Origin: Akkermansia muciniphila
GTDB lineage: Bacteria; Verrucomicrobiota; Verrucomicrobiia; Verrucomicrobiales; V1-33
DNA length: 64,000 nucleotides
Direction of reading: 5' to 3'
Assembly (NCBI GenBank): GCA_943333275.1
Contig: CALQSQ010000016.1
Location: 1-64,000, forward strand
Below, one piece after another: positions 1-8,637 of this stretch (its first letter is position 1; each line of letters begins with the position of its first letter). The notes under the pieces are model-generated. The model had not been told where the DNA came from. It saw only the letters and a program-made list of their open reading frames with translations, and ran no database searches. The translations under genes were made by a program, and so were the position numbers.

Positions 1-534
1 CAGCGTCAGCACCGCAAAGGACAGCAGAAAGGAAACGATGAGCGGTGTGCGATGAATTTTCCCCACAAAGCACGCGACCGCCGCCAACCCCAGAAACACG
101 GCGGCCAGCCAGGGATGTTCCCCCCATTGATAGGGCGGTGAGGTGGCAAACCGACCCCCACCCAGCCACAAAGCTGCCAGAACTCCGAACAGCCCAGGAT
201 TGAATACATGCCGCCCCTCAAAGGTAAATAAATATTTCGAAGCGATCGCGAAAAACGCCGGCAGCGTCAGCAGGTAGTAATCGTGAGGATAATTAATCAG
301 CAACGAAAGTCCCAGGCCGGTGATGTAAGCACTGAGTGGAAACAGGCGCTCCCGCCGCAGGAACCAGGCGAAACTGACATCCAGCACCACGCAAAGCAAC
401 ACCGTCAGCAAAATTTGCCACAGATCCCGATTGATCCCCAGCACCATGCTGCCCACCACCGCATAGCACGTCAGCAACCCCGCAAAGAGCCAGCGGGGAT
501 CCCGACGGTGGGGGACATGCAGCGGAGGGGTCAT
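1..534 (-). CDS. NQR2/RnfD-family membrane protein (partial, runs off left edge)
   Basis: The reading frame is open from an ATG at 534 down to base 1, giving 178 codons with no stop, so the 3' end lies outside the window. The visible protein is strongly hydrophobic, with at least five likely membrane segments. It contains the string KYLFTFEGRHVFNPGLFG, which resembles the 'HIFNPxxFG' signature of the NQR2/RnfD/RnfE family, membrane subunits of Rnf and Na+-NQR electron-transport complexes that carry covalently bound flavin. The flavin-attachment Ser/Thr region would lie beyond the edge and cannot be checked. In the upstream direction the same frame meets a stop within about 50 bases, and 534 is the only ATG. 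No other Rnf subunit is visible, so it may be a stand-alone member. The family call rests on a motif and hydrophobicity only. Confidence 0.62.
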   Translation of the reverse strand, partial: MTPPLHVPHRRDPRWLFAGLLTCYAVVGSMVLGINRDLWQILLTVLLCVVLDVSFAWFLRRERLFPLSAYITGLGLSLLINYPHDYYLLTLPAFFAIASKYLFTFEGRHVFNPGLFGVLAALWLGGGRFATSPPYQWGEHPWLAAVFLGLAAVACFVGKIHRTPLIVSFLLSFAVLTL

Positions 535-860
535 GGTGAAGGGTCTGCGAAACCTGGGGGAGCCTGGGTGTCGCGCAGTCTAGAATGGTATTCATTAAAT
601 TGCGATTGATGAAAGGGGTTTTTTCCGGTTGGAGACTGTTGTGCATCATCAAAACCCCACTTGCGGGCTCCGCATAGAATCAGAGCAGGGCTCAGCGGTG
701 ACCCGGAACAGAAATCGGGTGCTGAACGAAAATTGCAGACAATTTGGCCGGGATTTGGCCTGGGTTCCCCATCCGGCAATCCTGCAAGAAACCGAGTGAC
801 GGAGCGTGAATCTCTGATATAGGCTCCCGCTCCCCAATTTTCGCCCCTCCCTGTTCTTTC
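535..860. other. Intergenic region between divergent RnfD-like gene and argB
   Basis: This 326-base stretch contains no convincing gene; the open frames crossing it have shadow-like composition. It must hold the promoters for the leftward RnfD-like gene and the rightward arg operon. The one structure I see is an inverted repeat, GGGGTTTT at 615-622 and AAAACCCC at 651-658, separated by 28 bases. I cannot identify an ARG-box-type operator or a clear -35/-10 pair. Confidence 0.5.
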
Positions 861-1763
861 GTGAGCGCCGCCGTGATACCCGATCATTTACTAAACCAAA
901 TCAGCAAAGCCAGCGTGCTGATTGAGGCGCTGCCGTATCTGCAGCGGTTTCGCGGAGAGATCTTTCTGATTAAATTTGGAGGCAGCGCCATGGACGACCC
1001 GGCGTTGGTGGAGGGGCTGCTGCGGGACATTGTTTTTATGGAGTTGGCAGGGATCAATCCGGTCATCGTGCATGGGGGTGGCAAGGCCATTACCCAGGCC
1101 ATGGCGGATGCCGGGTTGGCGGCGCGGTTTGTGGGTGGCCTGCGGGTGACGGATGCGGCGGCCATTCAGATTGTGGAAACGACCCTGAGTGGGGTGATCA
1201 ATCCACAGTTGGTGTCCACGATCAATGCTTTCGGAGGCCGGGCGGTGGGCTTTAGCGGGAAGTCGGTCTTCATCGGTCATAAAACCGCCCCGGTGAAAGG
1301 TGAGGATGGCGCTCCGGTGGATTTGGGATTTGTGGGAGAGGTGCATGATTTCAAAATCGATGAAGTGCTGGCGACCATTGCCCAGGAAAAGGTGCCGGTC
1401 ATTTCACCGGTCGCCTGTGAGGAGGGAACCGGTGCGGCACTTAATGTGAACGCCGATCTGGCAGCCGCATCGCTGGCGGGCAAATTACGCGCATCGAAAT
1501 TTCTTTACCTCTCCGATGTCCTCGGGGTGATGAGGGATCACCGGGATCCCTCCAGTTTGATTCCAAGCCTCAATCCGGCGGGAGTCGAGCAACTGGTGAA
1601 CGAGCGGGTGATCACCGGCGGCATGATTCCCAAAGTGAGGTCCGCGCTGCAGGCCCTGTCCGCAGGTGTGTCCAAAGTCCACTTGATCGATGGCCGCATC
1701 CCTCATTCGCTCCTCCTGGAAATTTTCACCACCCAGGGCATCGGCACGGAAATTGTCCCATGA
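861..1763 (+). CDS. argB: Acetylglutamate kinase
   Basis: This enzyme phosphorylates N-acetyl-L-glutamate, the second step of arginine biosynthesis, in the cytoplasm. The 300-residue product has the amino-acid-kinase landmarks in order: KFGGSAM near residue 39 (ATP phosphate binding), VHGGGKAI near 70 (acetylglutamate loop), GGLRVTDAAA near 91, and a C-terminal GGMIPKV segment that closes the active site. Length is normal for bacterial ArgB. The start is a GTG at 861; no clear Shine-Dalgarno site precedes it. Its stop overlaps the argD start (ATGA, 1760-1763), indicating translational coupling. An N-terminal helix precedes the kinase core (residues about 1-30), as in the arginine-sensitive hexameric enzymes; feedback inhibition by arginine is therefore likely but inferred. 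Confidence 0.97.
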   Translation: MSAAVIPDHLLNQISKASVLIEALPYLQRFRGEIFLIKFGGSAMDDPALVEGLLRDIVFMELAGINPVIVHGGGKAITQAMADAGLAARFVGGLRVTDAAAIQIVETTLSGVINPQLVSTINAFGGRAVGFSGKSVFIGHKTAPVKGEDGAPVDLGFVGEVHDFKIDEVLATIAQEKVPVISPVACEEGTGAALNVNADLAAASLAGKLRASKFLYLSDVLGVMRDHRDPSSLIPSLNPAGVEQLVNERVITGGMIPKVRSALQALSAGVSKVHLIDGRIPHSLLLEIFTTQGIGTEIVP

Positions 1764-3085
1764 ATGATCCCCTCGCCATCGTAGCCCCAGGCAAAGTCGA
1801 GCAGGCCCAGCAATTGCTCGCCCAATATGTGGTGCCCAATTACGGGCGTCTCAATCTGGTTCCAGAGCGCGGCCAGGGGGCATTGTTATGGGATCAGGCG
1901 GGTCGGCAGTATCTTGATTTTGGCGGTGGCGTTGCGGTCACCTCTCTGGGACATTGTCCGGAAGTCATGGTGCGGGCGATCAATGAGCAGGCGAAGAAGC
2001 TTATCCATTGTTCCAACTGGTATCAAATTGCGGAGCAGGGGCAGTTGGCGAAATTCATTGTCGAGACAGTCATGGACGAGGCCGGGAAATGTTTCTTCTG
2101 CAACAGCGGTGCGGAAGCCAATGAAGGCCTGATCAAACTCGCGCGCAAGTTTGGGCATGCCCGTCCGCAGAACGATGGCGCGCCACGTCACGAGATTATC
2201 ACCTTTCACCAGTCCTTTCATGGGCGGACCATGGCCACGATTTCGGCCACCGCGCAGCAGAAGGTAAAGGAGGGATTTGCCCCTCTCCTGGAGGGCTTTG
2301 TGCATGTGGATTTCAACGATATTGGGGCCCTGCGCGCGGCTATTTCTGATCGCACGGTGGCTATCTTGCTGGAGCCCATCCAGGGTGAAGGGGGCATTCA
2401 TGTGGCCACGCCGGAATTTCTTGAAGCGGCCGCGGACCTTTGCCGGAAGCATGATTTGCTGCTGCTCTTCGATGAAGTCCAGAGTGGGATCGGCCGCGCC
2501 GGGCATTGGTGCAGCTGGAAGACAATTGTGGGTGATCGCTCGACCACGGTCATTCCGGATGGAGTGAGTTGGGCCAAGGGAATTGGCGGAGGTTTTCCAA
2601 TCGGTGCAGTATGGATTCGGGACCGGGCAGCGACTTCGCACATCCAATTGTGTGATCTGCTCGGAGTTGGCTCCCATGGAACCACTTATGGTGGCAATCC
2701 CCTCGCCTGCGCCGTGGCTCTGGCTGTCCTTCAAGAAATTGATCAGAAAAATCTCTGCGATCGTTCACGGGATGCCGGCGAACAAATTCAGAAAACCATT
2801 CGCAGTTGGAATTCACCGCTGCTCAGTGAGGTGCGTGGTCATGGATTGCTGCTTGGTATGGAATTCCATTCCGAACGCGTGGAGCAAGCCCCCGGCTGGC
2901 AACCTGGAACGGTGCATTCGATCTTTATTGTCAAAAAACTCATGGAAGCGGGATTGCTCACCGTGGCCGCAGGGCCCAGGGTCGTGCGCCTGCTGCCGCC
3001 CCTGAATGTGACGGATGAAGAAATCCACACCGCACTCAGCATTTGCCACCGTGTGCTCCAATCCCTTGCGCCCCCCGCCCCCTGA
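1760..3085 (+). CDS. argD: Acetylornithine aminotransferase
   Basis: This is a class-III PLP-dependent aminotransferase that converts N-acetylglutamate semialdehyde to N-acetylornithine; many family members also act on succinyl-diaminopimelate precursors. The 441-residue product shows YLDFGGGVAVTSLGH near the N-terminus, FCNSGAEANEG for phosphate binding, the PLP-contacting LLFDEVQSGIGRAG block, and the Schiff-base lysine in SWAKGIGGGFPIGA. It is longer than the usual 390-400 residues because of an insertion around residues 250-270 and a longer N-terminus. The ATG overlaps the argB stop by four bases, and its own TGA shares a base with the argF start, so argB, argD and argF are probably one coupled operon. 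Confidence in the arginine role comes mainly from this context. Confidence 0.95.
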   Translation: MNDPLAIVAPGKVEQAQQLLAQYVVPNYGRLNLVPERGQGALLWDQAGRQYLDFGGGVAVTSLGHCPEVMVRAINEQAKKLIHCSNWYQIAEQGQLAKFIVETVMDEAGKCFFCNSGAEANEGLIKLARKFGHARPQNDGAPRHEIITFHQSFHGRTMATISATAQQKVKEGFAPLLEGFVHVDFNDIGALRAAISDRTVAILLEPIQGEGGIHVATPEFLEAAADLCRKHDLLLLFDEVQSGIGRAGHWCSWKTIVGDRSTTVIPDGVSWAKGIGGGFPIGAVWIRDRAATSHIQLCDLLGVGSHGTTYGGNPLACAVALAVLQEIDQKNLCDRSRDAGEQIQKTIRSWNSPLLSEVRGHGLLLGMEFHSERVEQAPGWQPGTVHSIFIVKKLMEAGLLTVAAGPRVVRLLPPLNVTDEEIHTALSICHRVLQSLAPPAP

Positions 3086-4008
3086 TGTCCATGAAACACC
3101 TGCTTTCCCTGCAATCGCTCAGCGCGGCTGAGATTGAGAAAATCGTCAAGCTCGGCCTGAAACTCAAAGCCCAGCGGCACGCCCCCAACGCCAAACAACC
3201 CCTCCAGGGTCAGTGCTGGGCGATGATGTTCACCAAGGCCTCCACCAGGACCCGCGTGAGCTTTGAAGTCGGCGTGCGCGAATTGGGAGGCTCGGTCACC
3301 TATCTTTCCCCCAACGATACTCAGCTGGGACGCGGCGAACCCATCCGTGACACGGCGCGGGTCATTGGCCGTATGATGGCGGGTGCGATCATCCGCACGT
3401 ATGCTCAAAGCGATGTAGTGGAATTTTCTGAAATGAGCGGCATCCCGACCATCAATGCCCTCACCGATGAGGAACATCCCTGCCAGGTGCTCGCTGATCT
3501 CCTAACCATGCAGGAACTCTGCGGCGGATGGAAAGGCAAAAAAGTCGTCTTCATGGGCGATGGTGACAACAACATGAGTCGCTCGTGGATGTGGGCGGCA
3601 GAGCGGCTTGGCTTTGAATTGGTCATCGCCGCCCCGCATGAATACCAGCCCAAGCCGGAATACCTGGCACAGTTTAAAAACAAGCTGATCACGTGCGACG
3701 CCAATCCGGATCAGACCGTGCAAGGTGCCGATGTGCTTTACACAGATGTCTTTGTCAGCATGGGGCAGGAGGCGGAAAGCGCCCAACGCCTCCACGATCT
3801 GCGCGAATACCAGATCAACACAGCCCTCGTCAAACGCGCCCGTCCCGGTGCCCTTGTCATGCACTGCCTGCCGGCGTATCGCGAAAAGGAAATCACCGCC
3901 GAAGTGCTCGAAGCCCATGCCGACACCATTTTCCAGCAGGCGGAAAACCGACTCCACGCCCAGAAGGCCATCCTCACCCTTCTGCAAGAGGCCCGCGCGA
4001 CCCCCTGA
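3085..4008 (+). CDS. argF: Ornithine carbamoyltransferase
   Basis: The enzyme makes citrulline from ornithine and carbamoyl phosphate. The 307-residue product contains the carbamoyl-phosphate motif STRTR (in FTKASTRTRVSFEVG), the HPCQ motif, and the ornithine-binding HCLPAYREKEI segment with its catalytic cysteine. All key residues are present and length is typical. I chose ATG 3085 because it overlaps the argD stop as TGATG; ATG 3091 (MKHLLSL) is an equally good alternative, two codons in. A longer in-frame start at 3043 lies inside argD and adds an uncharacteristic Pro-rich extension, so I rejected it. argG and argH are not in the window. Confidence 0.96.
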   Translation: MSMKHLLSLQSLSAAEIEKIVKLGLKLKAQRHAPNAKQPLQGQCWAMMFTKASTRTRVSFEVGVRELGGSVTYLSPNDTQLGRGEPIRDTARVIGRMMAGAIIRTYAQSDVVEFSEMSGIPTINALTDEEHPCQVLADLLTMQELCGGWKGKKVVFMGDGDNNMSRSWMWAAERLGFELVIAAPHEYQPKPEYLAQFKNKLITCDANPDQTVQGADVLYTDVFVSMGQEAESAQRLHDLREYQINTALVKRARPGALVMHCLPAYREKEITAEVLEAHADTIFQQAENRLHAQKAILTLLQEARATP

Positions 4009-4044
4009 TTTTTTCACCCACCATTCCCTAACTCCCTTCATCCC

Positions 4045-5031
4045 ATGTTCAAACAAGATCGATATCGTGATAAAAAAGTCTGCGTCGTCACCGGGGGCGC
4101 CGGATTCCTTGGCTCCCATTTGACTGACCGGCTTTTGAAGGAAGGCTACCGTGTCATTTGCATCGACAACCTGCTCACGGGATCGGTCCGCAACATTGAG
4201 CATCTGGCTGGCAATGATGATTACCGGTTCATGAAGCACGATGTTTCAAACTTCATCTTTGTCGATGGTCCCGTCGATTTTGTCTTCCACTTCGCCTCCC
4301 CGGCCAGTCCCATCGACTACCTGCTGCTGCCCATTCCTACGTTGAAAGTCGGGGCGCTCGGCACCCACAATGCGCTTGGTCTGGCCAAGGCCAAGGGCGC
4401 CACCTTCCTGCTGGCCTCCACGTCCGAGGTCTATGGCGACCCCCTCGTTCATCCACAAACCGAGGACTACTGGGGCAACGTTAATCCGGTGGGCCCGCGC
4501 GGCGTTTATGATGAAGCCAAACGCTTCGCCGAGGCCATCACCATGGCCTATCACACCTACCATCGACTGGATACGAAGATCGTGCGCATCTTCAATACCT
4601 ACGGCCCCCGCATGCGACTGGAGGATGGCCGCGTGGTTCCCGCCTTTTGTGGTCAGGCCTTGAAAGGAGAGCCACTCACGATTCAGGGTGATGGCTCCCA
4701 GACGCGCAGTTTCACTTATGTCAGCGATCTGATTGACGGCATTTACCGTCTCTCCCAGAGCGAAGAGCACCAACCTACCAACATTGGAAATCCCCGCGAG
4801 ATGAGCATAAAGCAGTTTGCGGATGCCGTGCTGAACATCATTGATTCGCCGGCCGGTATCTCCTACCGCCCCCTGCCAGCGGATGATCCCAAAGTCCGCC
4901 AGCCCAACATCCACAAGGCCAAACGCGTCCTCGGATGGGAACCAAAAATTCCCTTTGAGGAAGGCATCCTACCAACCATCGCCTATTTCATCGAGGTGCT
5001 GGGTGCGAACGCAAAATGTAAGCTTAAATAG
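4045..5031 (+). CDS. NAD-dependent UDP-glucuronate decarboxylase-like epimerase (UDP-xylose synthase type)
   Basis: This is an extended short-chain dehydrogenase/reductase of 328 residues. It has the N-terminal Rossmann motif GGAGFLGS (residues about 17-24) and FHFASPASP, a segment characteristic of UDP-glucuronate decarboxylases. The catalytic YxxxK lies in [11 protein letters not shown], and [10 protein letters not shown] and GDGSQTRSF are the nucleotide-sugar contacts. Such enzymes oxidise and decarboxylate UDP-glucuronate to UDP-xylose, feeding surface polysaccharide synthesis. The gene lies 36 bases after argF on the same strand, so it may be co-transcribed with the arg genes although the functions are unrelated. 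It ends five bases from the stop of convergent purD. A dTDP-glucose 4,6-dehydratase-like activity is the main alternative but fits the ASPASP motif less well. Confidence 0.85.
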   Translation: MFKQDRYRDKKVCVVTGGAGFLGSHLTDRLLKEGYRVICIDNLLTGSVRNIEHLAGNDDYRFMKHDVSNFIFVDGPVDFVFHFASPASPIDYLLLPIPTLKVGALGTHNALGLAKAKGATFLLASTSEVYGDPLVHPQTEDYWGNVNPVGPRGVYDEAKRFAEAITMAYHTYHRLDTKIVRIFNTYGPRMRLEDGRVVPAFCGQALKGEPLTIQGDGSQTRSFTYVSDLIDGIYRLSQSEEHQPTNIGNPREMSIKQFADAVLNIIDSPAGISYRPLPADDPKVRQPNIHKAKRVLGWEPKIPFEEGILPTIAYFIEVLGANAKCKLK

Positions 5032-5036
5032 CAGGT

Positions 5037-6299
5037 CTAGTTTGCAGCGCTCTCGAAGTGGAGAGTCCCGATATCAGAGCGCCGCTGGCATCCATCGAAG
5101 GATATCTTTGCCGCTTCCGCATAAACATGGTCACGGGCAGCCGCCCTCGTGGCAGCACGCGCAACAACAGCGAGGACGCGGCCTCCATTCGTTTCGAAAT
5201 TCCCCTTAGAATTTTGATTTGTGCCGCAGTGAAAGACCTGCACCCCGTTCACGGCATCCAATCCGGAGATTTCATCCCCGCTGCTTGAACTGGCAGGATA
5301 CCCCTTTGAAGCCAGAATCAGGCAGACGCTCCAGTCGGCGGAGAAATGGATCAGATCCGGGCGAAGATTTCCCTGGGCTCCATGGAAACAATACTGAGCC
5401 AGATCGCCAGTGAGGAGCGGCATTACAGCTTCGCATTCGGGGTCGCCGAAGCGGCAGTTGTATTCGATCACCTTCGGTCCCTCCGGTGTCAGCATGAGGC
5501 CAAAATATAAAAATCCTCGATAAGGCAGGCCGTCCTTGAGGAGTCCGTTGACGGTTGGTAGCACGATGGTCGTTTCGATGGTGGAGAGCATTTCAGCCGG
5601 AACGATTTCCATCCCTGCCACCGCGCCCATGCCCCCGGTATTTGGGCCTTCGTCGGCATCGAAGATGCGTTTGTAGTCCCTGGCGGGGCAAAGGATCTGG
5701 TACTGCGAATCCACCACGGAAACAAAAACGCTCAGTTCAGGCCCGGTCAGGCATTGCTCCACGACGACCCGGCCCGGACCGAAGGCTCGTTGCACAAAAA
5801 TCGTTTCGAGAAACTCCATGGCTTCCGCACGCGTCGAACACACCGCCACGCCCTTGCCGGCGGCCAGACCATCGAATTTCAAAACGATGGGGAATTCCGT
5901 CAGGGCTACCTCGGCAGTTTCCAGGGTATCCGCAACCACATATCGGGCCGTGGGAATGGCATGCCGCACCAGGAAGGCCTTGGCAAACTCCTTGCTCGCC
6001 TCCAACTGAGCACTCTCAAAGCGTGGCCCCCAGCAGGGAATCCCCGCCGCCTGGCAGGCATTCGCCAGCCCCTCATCCTTTACCAGATAGCTTTCCTCCC
6101 CCGCGACACAGAGTTCGATCTGCTCCGTGAGCATGAAAGCAATCAGCGAGGGAAGGTCATGTGCCGTCGTGCGTTTTGCCAGCATGAAAATGGCATCGCT
6201 GCCTGGAAATGCATAAATTTCCGGATGACCCGGAGACGCTGCCAGAGCCGTAATGAGAGCGTGTTCACGGCCACCCTTGCCAACAACGAGTAATTTCAT
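5037..6299 (-). CDS. purD: Phosphoribosylamine-glycine ligase
   Basis: PurD catalyses the second step of de novo purine synthesis, joining glycine to phosphoribosylamine with ATP. The 420-residue product begins MKLLVVGKGGREHAL, the near-invariant PurD N-terminus, and continues with ATP-grasp landmarks: LKFDGLAAGKGV (the phosphate-binding loop), DEGPNTGGMGA, and YNCRFGDPE with metal ligands. Length is as expected. An in-frame start at 6347 would add 16 residues before the conserved beginning; I reject it because family members start at MKxLVxGxGGREHA. The gene is monocistronic here: convergent with the decarboxylase-like gene and divergent from the response regulator across a 281-base gap. Confidence 0.96.
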   Translation of the reverse strand: MKLLVVGKGGREHALITALAASPGHPEIYAFPGSDAIFMLAKRTTAHDLPSLIAFMLTEQIELCVAGEESYLVKDEGLANACQAAGIPCWGPRFESAQLEASKEFAKAFLVRHAIPTARYVVADTLETAEVALTEFPIVLKFDGLAAGKGVAVCSTRAEAMEFLETIFVQRAFGPGRVVVEQCLTGPELSVFVSVVDSQYQILCPARDYKRIFDADEGPNTGGMGAVAGMEIVPAEMLSTIETTIVLPTVNGLLKDGLPYRGFLYFGLMLTPEGPKVIEYNCRFGDPECEAVMPLLTGDLAQYCFHGAQGNLRPDLIHFSADWSVCLILASKGYPASSSSGDEISGLDAVNGVQVFHCGTNQNSKGNFETNGGRVLAVVARAATRAAARDHVYAEAAKISFDGCQRRSDIGTLHFESAAN

Positions 6300-6580
6300 A
6301 TCCGGGCATCTGACGCACCCTGTCCGTCTATGCAACCAAGAAATCATTCGGACGAGGTGGGCCGACCTGAACTGGTGGCGTGGCGCGCAGTGGTCGTGCG
6401 GAGGTGTGAGTTAACTAAAGCATTTCGCCACAGGAGCCGGAAATAGGGGGCGTCGCGATGCGGGACGTTTCGAACGGCGAATTCCCTGGAAGCACGTAAA
6501 CGAATTGTTACCAAAGAAGGAGGGATGGAAACGGACTTGCATCTCGACAGGGTAGGGGAGCCGTGGCAGAAGCTTGGGGC
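6300..6580. other. Divergent intergenic region upstream of purD and a two-component system
   Basis: I find no gene here. The region contains TTGTTACCAAAG at 6505-6516, which shares the GTTACC core seen upstream of three secreted-protein genes further right (10136-10141, 12954-12959, 18693-18698). The core lies about 70 bases before the response-regulator ATG. A purine-rich run (GAAGGAGGG) directly follows it, and a second one (GGTAGGGGAG, 6551-6560) sits just before the alternative GTG start of the regulator at 6563. Confidence 0.4.
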
Positions 6581-7255
6581 ATGAAGATATTACTCGTTGA
6601 AGATGAAACGGACCTTGCCCGGCAGGTGGCGCGCGCGCTGGCTGCGGCGGGGCATGAGGTGGAGGTGCGGCATGATGGTCTGGCGGCCTTGGGGGCGCTC
6701 AAAATCGAGGGATTCGATGCGCTGGTGCTGGATGTGAATCTGCCAGGTTGCAGTGGTCTGGAGGTGCTGAAGGTGGCGCATGCGTTGCGTCCACGTCCGG
6801 TGGTGTTACTGCTGACGGCGCGGGCGGAGATTGGGGATCGGGTGGCGGGTTTGAATGCCGGGGCGGATGATTATTTGACGAAGCCGTTTGCGTTGGAGGA
6901 ACTGGTCGCACGGGTGGCGTCGATGGGGCGGCGTGGACAGGGTGTGCAGGCGGAGCAGCTGGTGCAGGCGGGGAGCTATCAGCTGGATGCGCAGCGGCGC
7001 CGGTTGCTGCATGGGGGCCAGACGGTCGCGTTGTCGCCGCGGGAATACGATCTGCTGGCGATCTTTATGCAGGCGCCCGGGCGGGTGTTTACGAGGGATG
7101 AATTGTGCGAGCGCATCTGGGAACGGGCGCACGACTACGACACGCGGACGGTGGAAATTTATATTATGCGTCTGCGCAAGAAGCTGACAGGGCCGGATGC
7201 ACCCGTGATTGAAACTGTGCGGGGATCGGGTTATAGCATGAGATTTCCCTCATGA
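6581..7255 (+). CDS. OmpR/PhoB-family response regulator
   Basis: This 224-residue cytoplasmic transcription factor has a receiver domain (residues about 1-115) and a winged-helix DNA-binding domain (about 130-222). The acidic pair is in LLVEDE, the phosphoacceptor is Asp51 (VLDVNLP), the switch threonine is in LLLTAR and the conserved lysine in DYLTKPF. The output domain shows LSPREYDLL and TRTVEIYIMRLRKKL, typical of OmpR-type recognition helices. I chose ATG 6581 because family members start MKILLVEDE. GTG 6563, preceded by GGTAGGGGAG, would add MAEAWG and is a real alternative with a better ribosome site. Its stop overlaps the kinase start (ATGA, 7252-7255). The resemblance to QseB/PmrA/TctD-like regulators is general; the signal and target genes are unknown. 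Confidence 0.93.
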   Translation: MKILLVEDETDLARQVARALAAAGHEVEVRHDGLAALGALKIEGFDALVLDVNLPGCSGLEVLKVAHALRPRPVVLLLTARAEIGDRVAGLNAGADDYLTKPFALEELVARVASMGRRGQGVQAEQLVQAGSYQLDAQRRRLLHGGQTVALSPREYDLLAIFMQAPGRVFTRDELCERIWERAHDYDTRTVEIYIMRLRKKLTGPDAPVIETVRGSGYSMRFPS

Positions 7256-8595
7256 GATCGTTTTCCCTGAAATTGCAATTTGCCTTCATGGCAGCATTAT
7301 TGACGGTTCTGGCGCTGGTTCTGGTGGGGGCGGTGTTGCTGCCGGTGGTAAGGTTGCGCCAGATGCAGGAATTGGATGCACAGTTGGCTGAGGATGCGGA
7401 CGAATTGCACGAATTGCTGGCAAAGCATGAAGCCGCGGTGCTGACGGGTGCTGATGGGATGGTGGCCAGACTGCTCCCGCCCAATCTGCGCCTGCGCTAT
7501 CTGGAGGTGGAAACGCCGGAGGGACGGACGCTGCATCGGTCGGGCAATCTGAGGGGGATGGATTTGAAGGGGGCGGATGGGGTATCGCAGACCCTCAAGG
7601 TGGGTGAGCAGGAGGCGCGCATTCGCACAGCAAAACGGGGGCACCTGGTGCTGCATGTGGGCACGAGGCTGGGCACGCTCGCAAAGACGCAGAAGGATTT
7701 GGCCATGAGTCTGCTGATCGTGTTACCAGTGGTGGCGCTTGGAGCGTTTGGTGGCGGATTGCTGTTGGGAAGAAAGGCGGTGCGGCCCGTGACGGCACTG
7801 ACGGAGGCGGCGGAAAAAATTTCCACCGACCATCCGCAGGAACGCTTGCCGGTGCCTCCGGCCAGGGATGAGGTGGCGAGGCTCACTGAAGTGCTGAACC
7901 GAACCTTCGATCGCCTGCAACGAGCCTATGCTGTTTCCAGTCGATTCTCCGCGGACGCCTCACATCAACTCAAGACACCCGTGGCGGTGATGCGTGCGGG
8001 GTTGGACACACTGCATGGCATGAGTGTCCAGCCAACCGAAGCCCGTGCGGAAGTGGATACGCTGCTGCGCCAATCCCGCAGGCTGACGGCGATTATTGAT
8101 GATCTGCTGCTACTCGCTCAGGTCGATGCAGGCAGGCTTCAGTTGGAAACGAGCACGCTTGATCTGGTGCCGATCCTGGCGCGTGTGGCGGAAGATGCGG
8201 AGGTGCTGACGATGCACCGCGGCATCGTCGTGGAATCGGAGTGGCCTGGGTCGCTTGCGTGCACGGCAGATCCGCGCCGGGTGGGGATCATTTTGCAGAA
8301 CCTAATCGAAAATGCTGCAAAATATACGAATGACAGTGGTCATATGAAGATTACGGCAGCAAGCGCGCAGGGGCAGATCACAATCAGAGTGGCGAACACG
8401 GGAGCGGCGATTGCGGTTTCCGATAGGGAGGCGATTTTTGAGCGGTTTCATCGCAGCGAATCGGGCGAAAATGTTGCCGGTCACGGACTGGGATTAAATA
8501 TTGCACGGGAACTGGCCAGAGCGCATGGAGGTGAACTGACGCTGGAAAAAAGCGACGGAGAATGGACGGTTTTTGCATTGCGGCTTCCGGGGTGA
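7252..8595 (+). CDS. Sensor histidine kinase, partner of the adjacent regulator
   Basis: This 447-residue inner-membrane kinase has a first membrane segment at about residues 9-31, a periplasmic sensor of about 120 residues, a second membrane segment at about 151-173, and a HAMP-like linker (GRKAVRPVTALTEAAEKI). The HisKA domain carries the phosphoacceptor His238 (SADASHQLKTP), and the HATPase domain has an N box NLIENAAKYT and a G box GHGLGLNIARELA. All catalytic motifs are intact. The sensor domain is short and I do not recognise it. The gene is translationally coupled to the response regulator by an ATGA overlap, so the two form a cognate pair. QseC/TctE-type kinases have this layout. Confidence 0.93.
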   Translation: MRSFSLKLQFAFMAALLTVLALVLVGAVLLPVVRLRQMQELDAQLAEDADELHELLAKHEAAVLTGADGMVARLLPPNLRLRYLEVETPEGRTLHRSGNLRGMDLKGADGVSQTLKVGEQEARIRTAKRGHLVLHVGTRLGTLAKTQKDLAMSLLIVLPVVALGAFGGGLLLGRKAVRPVTALTEAAEKISTDHPQERLPVPPARDEVARLTEVLNRTFDRLQRAYAVSSRFSADASHQLKTPVAVMRAGLDTLHGMSVQPTEARAEVDTLLRQSRRLTAIIDDLLLLAQVDAGRLQLETSTLDLVPILARVAEDAEVLTMHRGIVVESEWPGSLACTADPRRVGIILQNLIENAAKYTNDSGHMKITAASAQGQITIRVANTGAAIAVSDREAIFERFHRSESGENVAGHGLGLNIARELARAHGGELTLEKSDGEWTVFALRLPG

Positions 8596-8637
8596 AAGGG
8601 GTGCCATGCAGCGATGCAGACGGGTGGCCGCTTTGCT

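Noticed and set aside
615-658. GGGGTTTT/AAAACCCC inverted repeat as a terminator
   Set aside because: It lies between two divergent genes with a 28-base loop, so there is no transcript end to assign it to.
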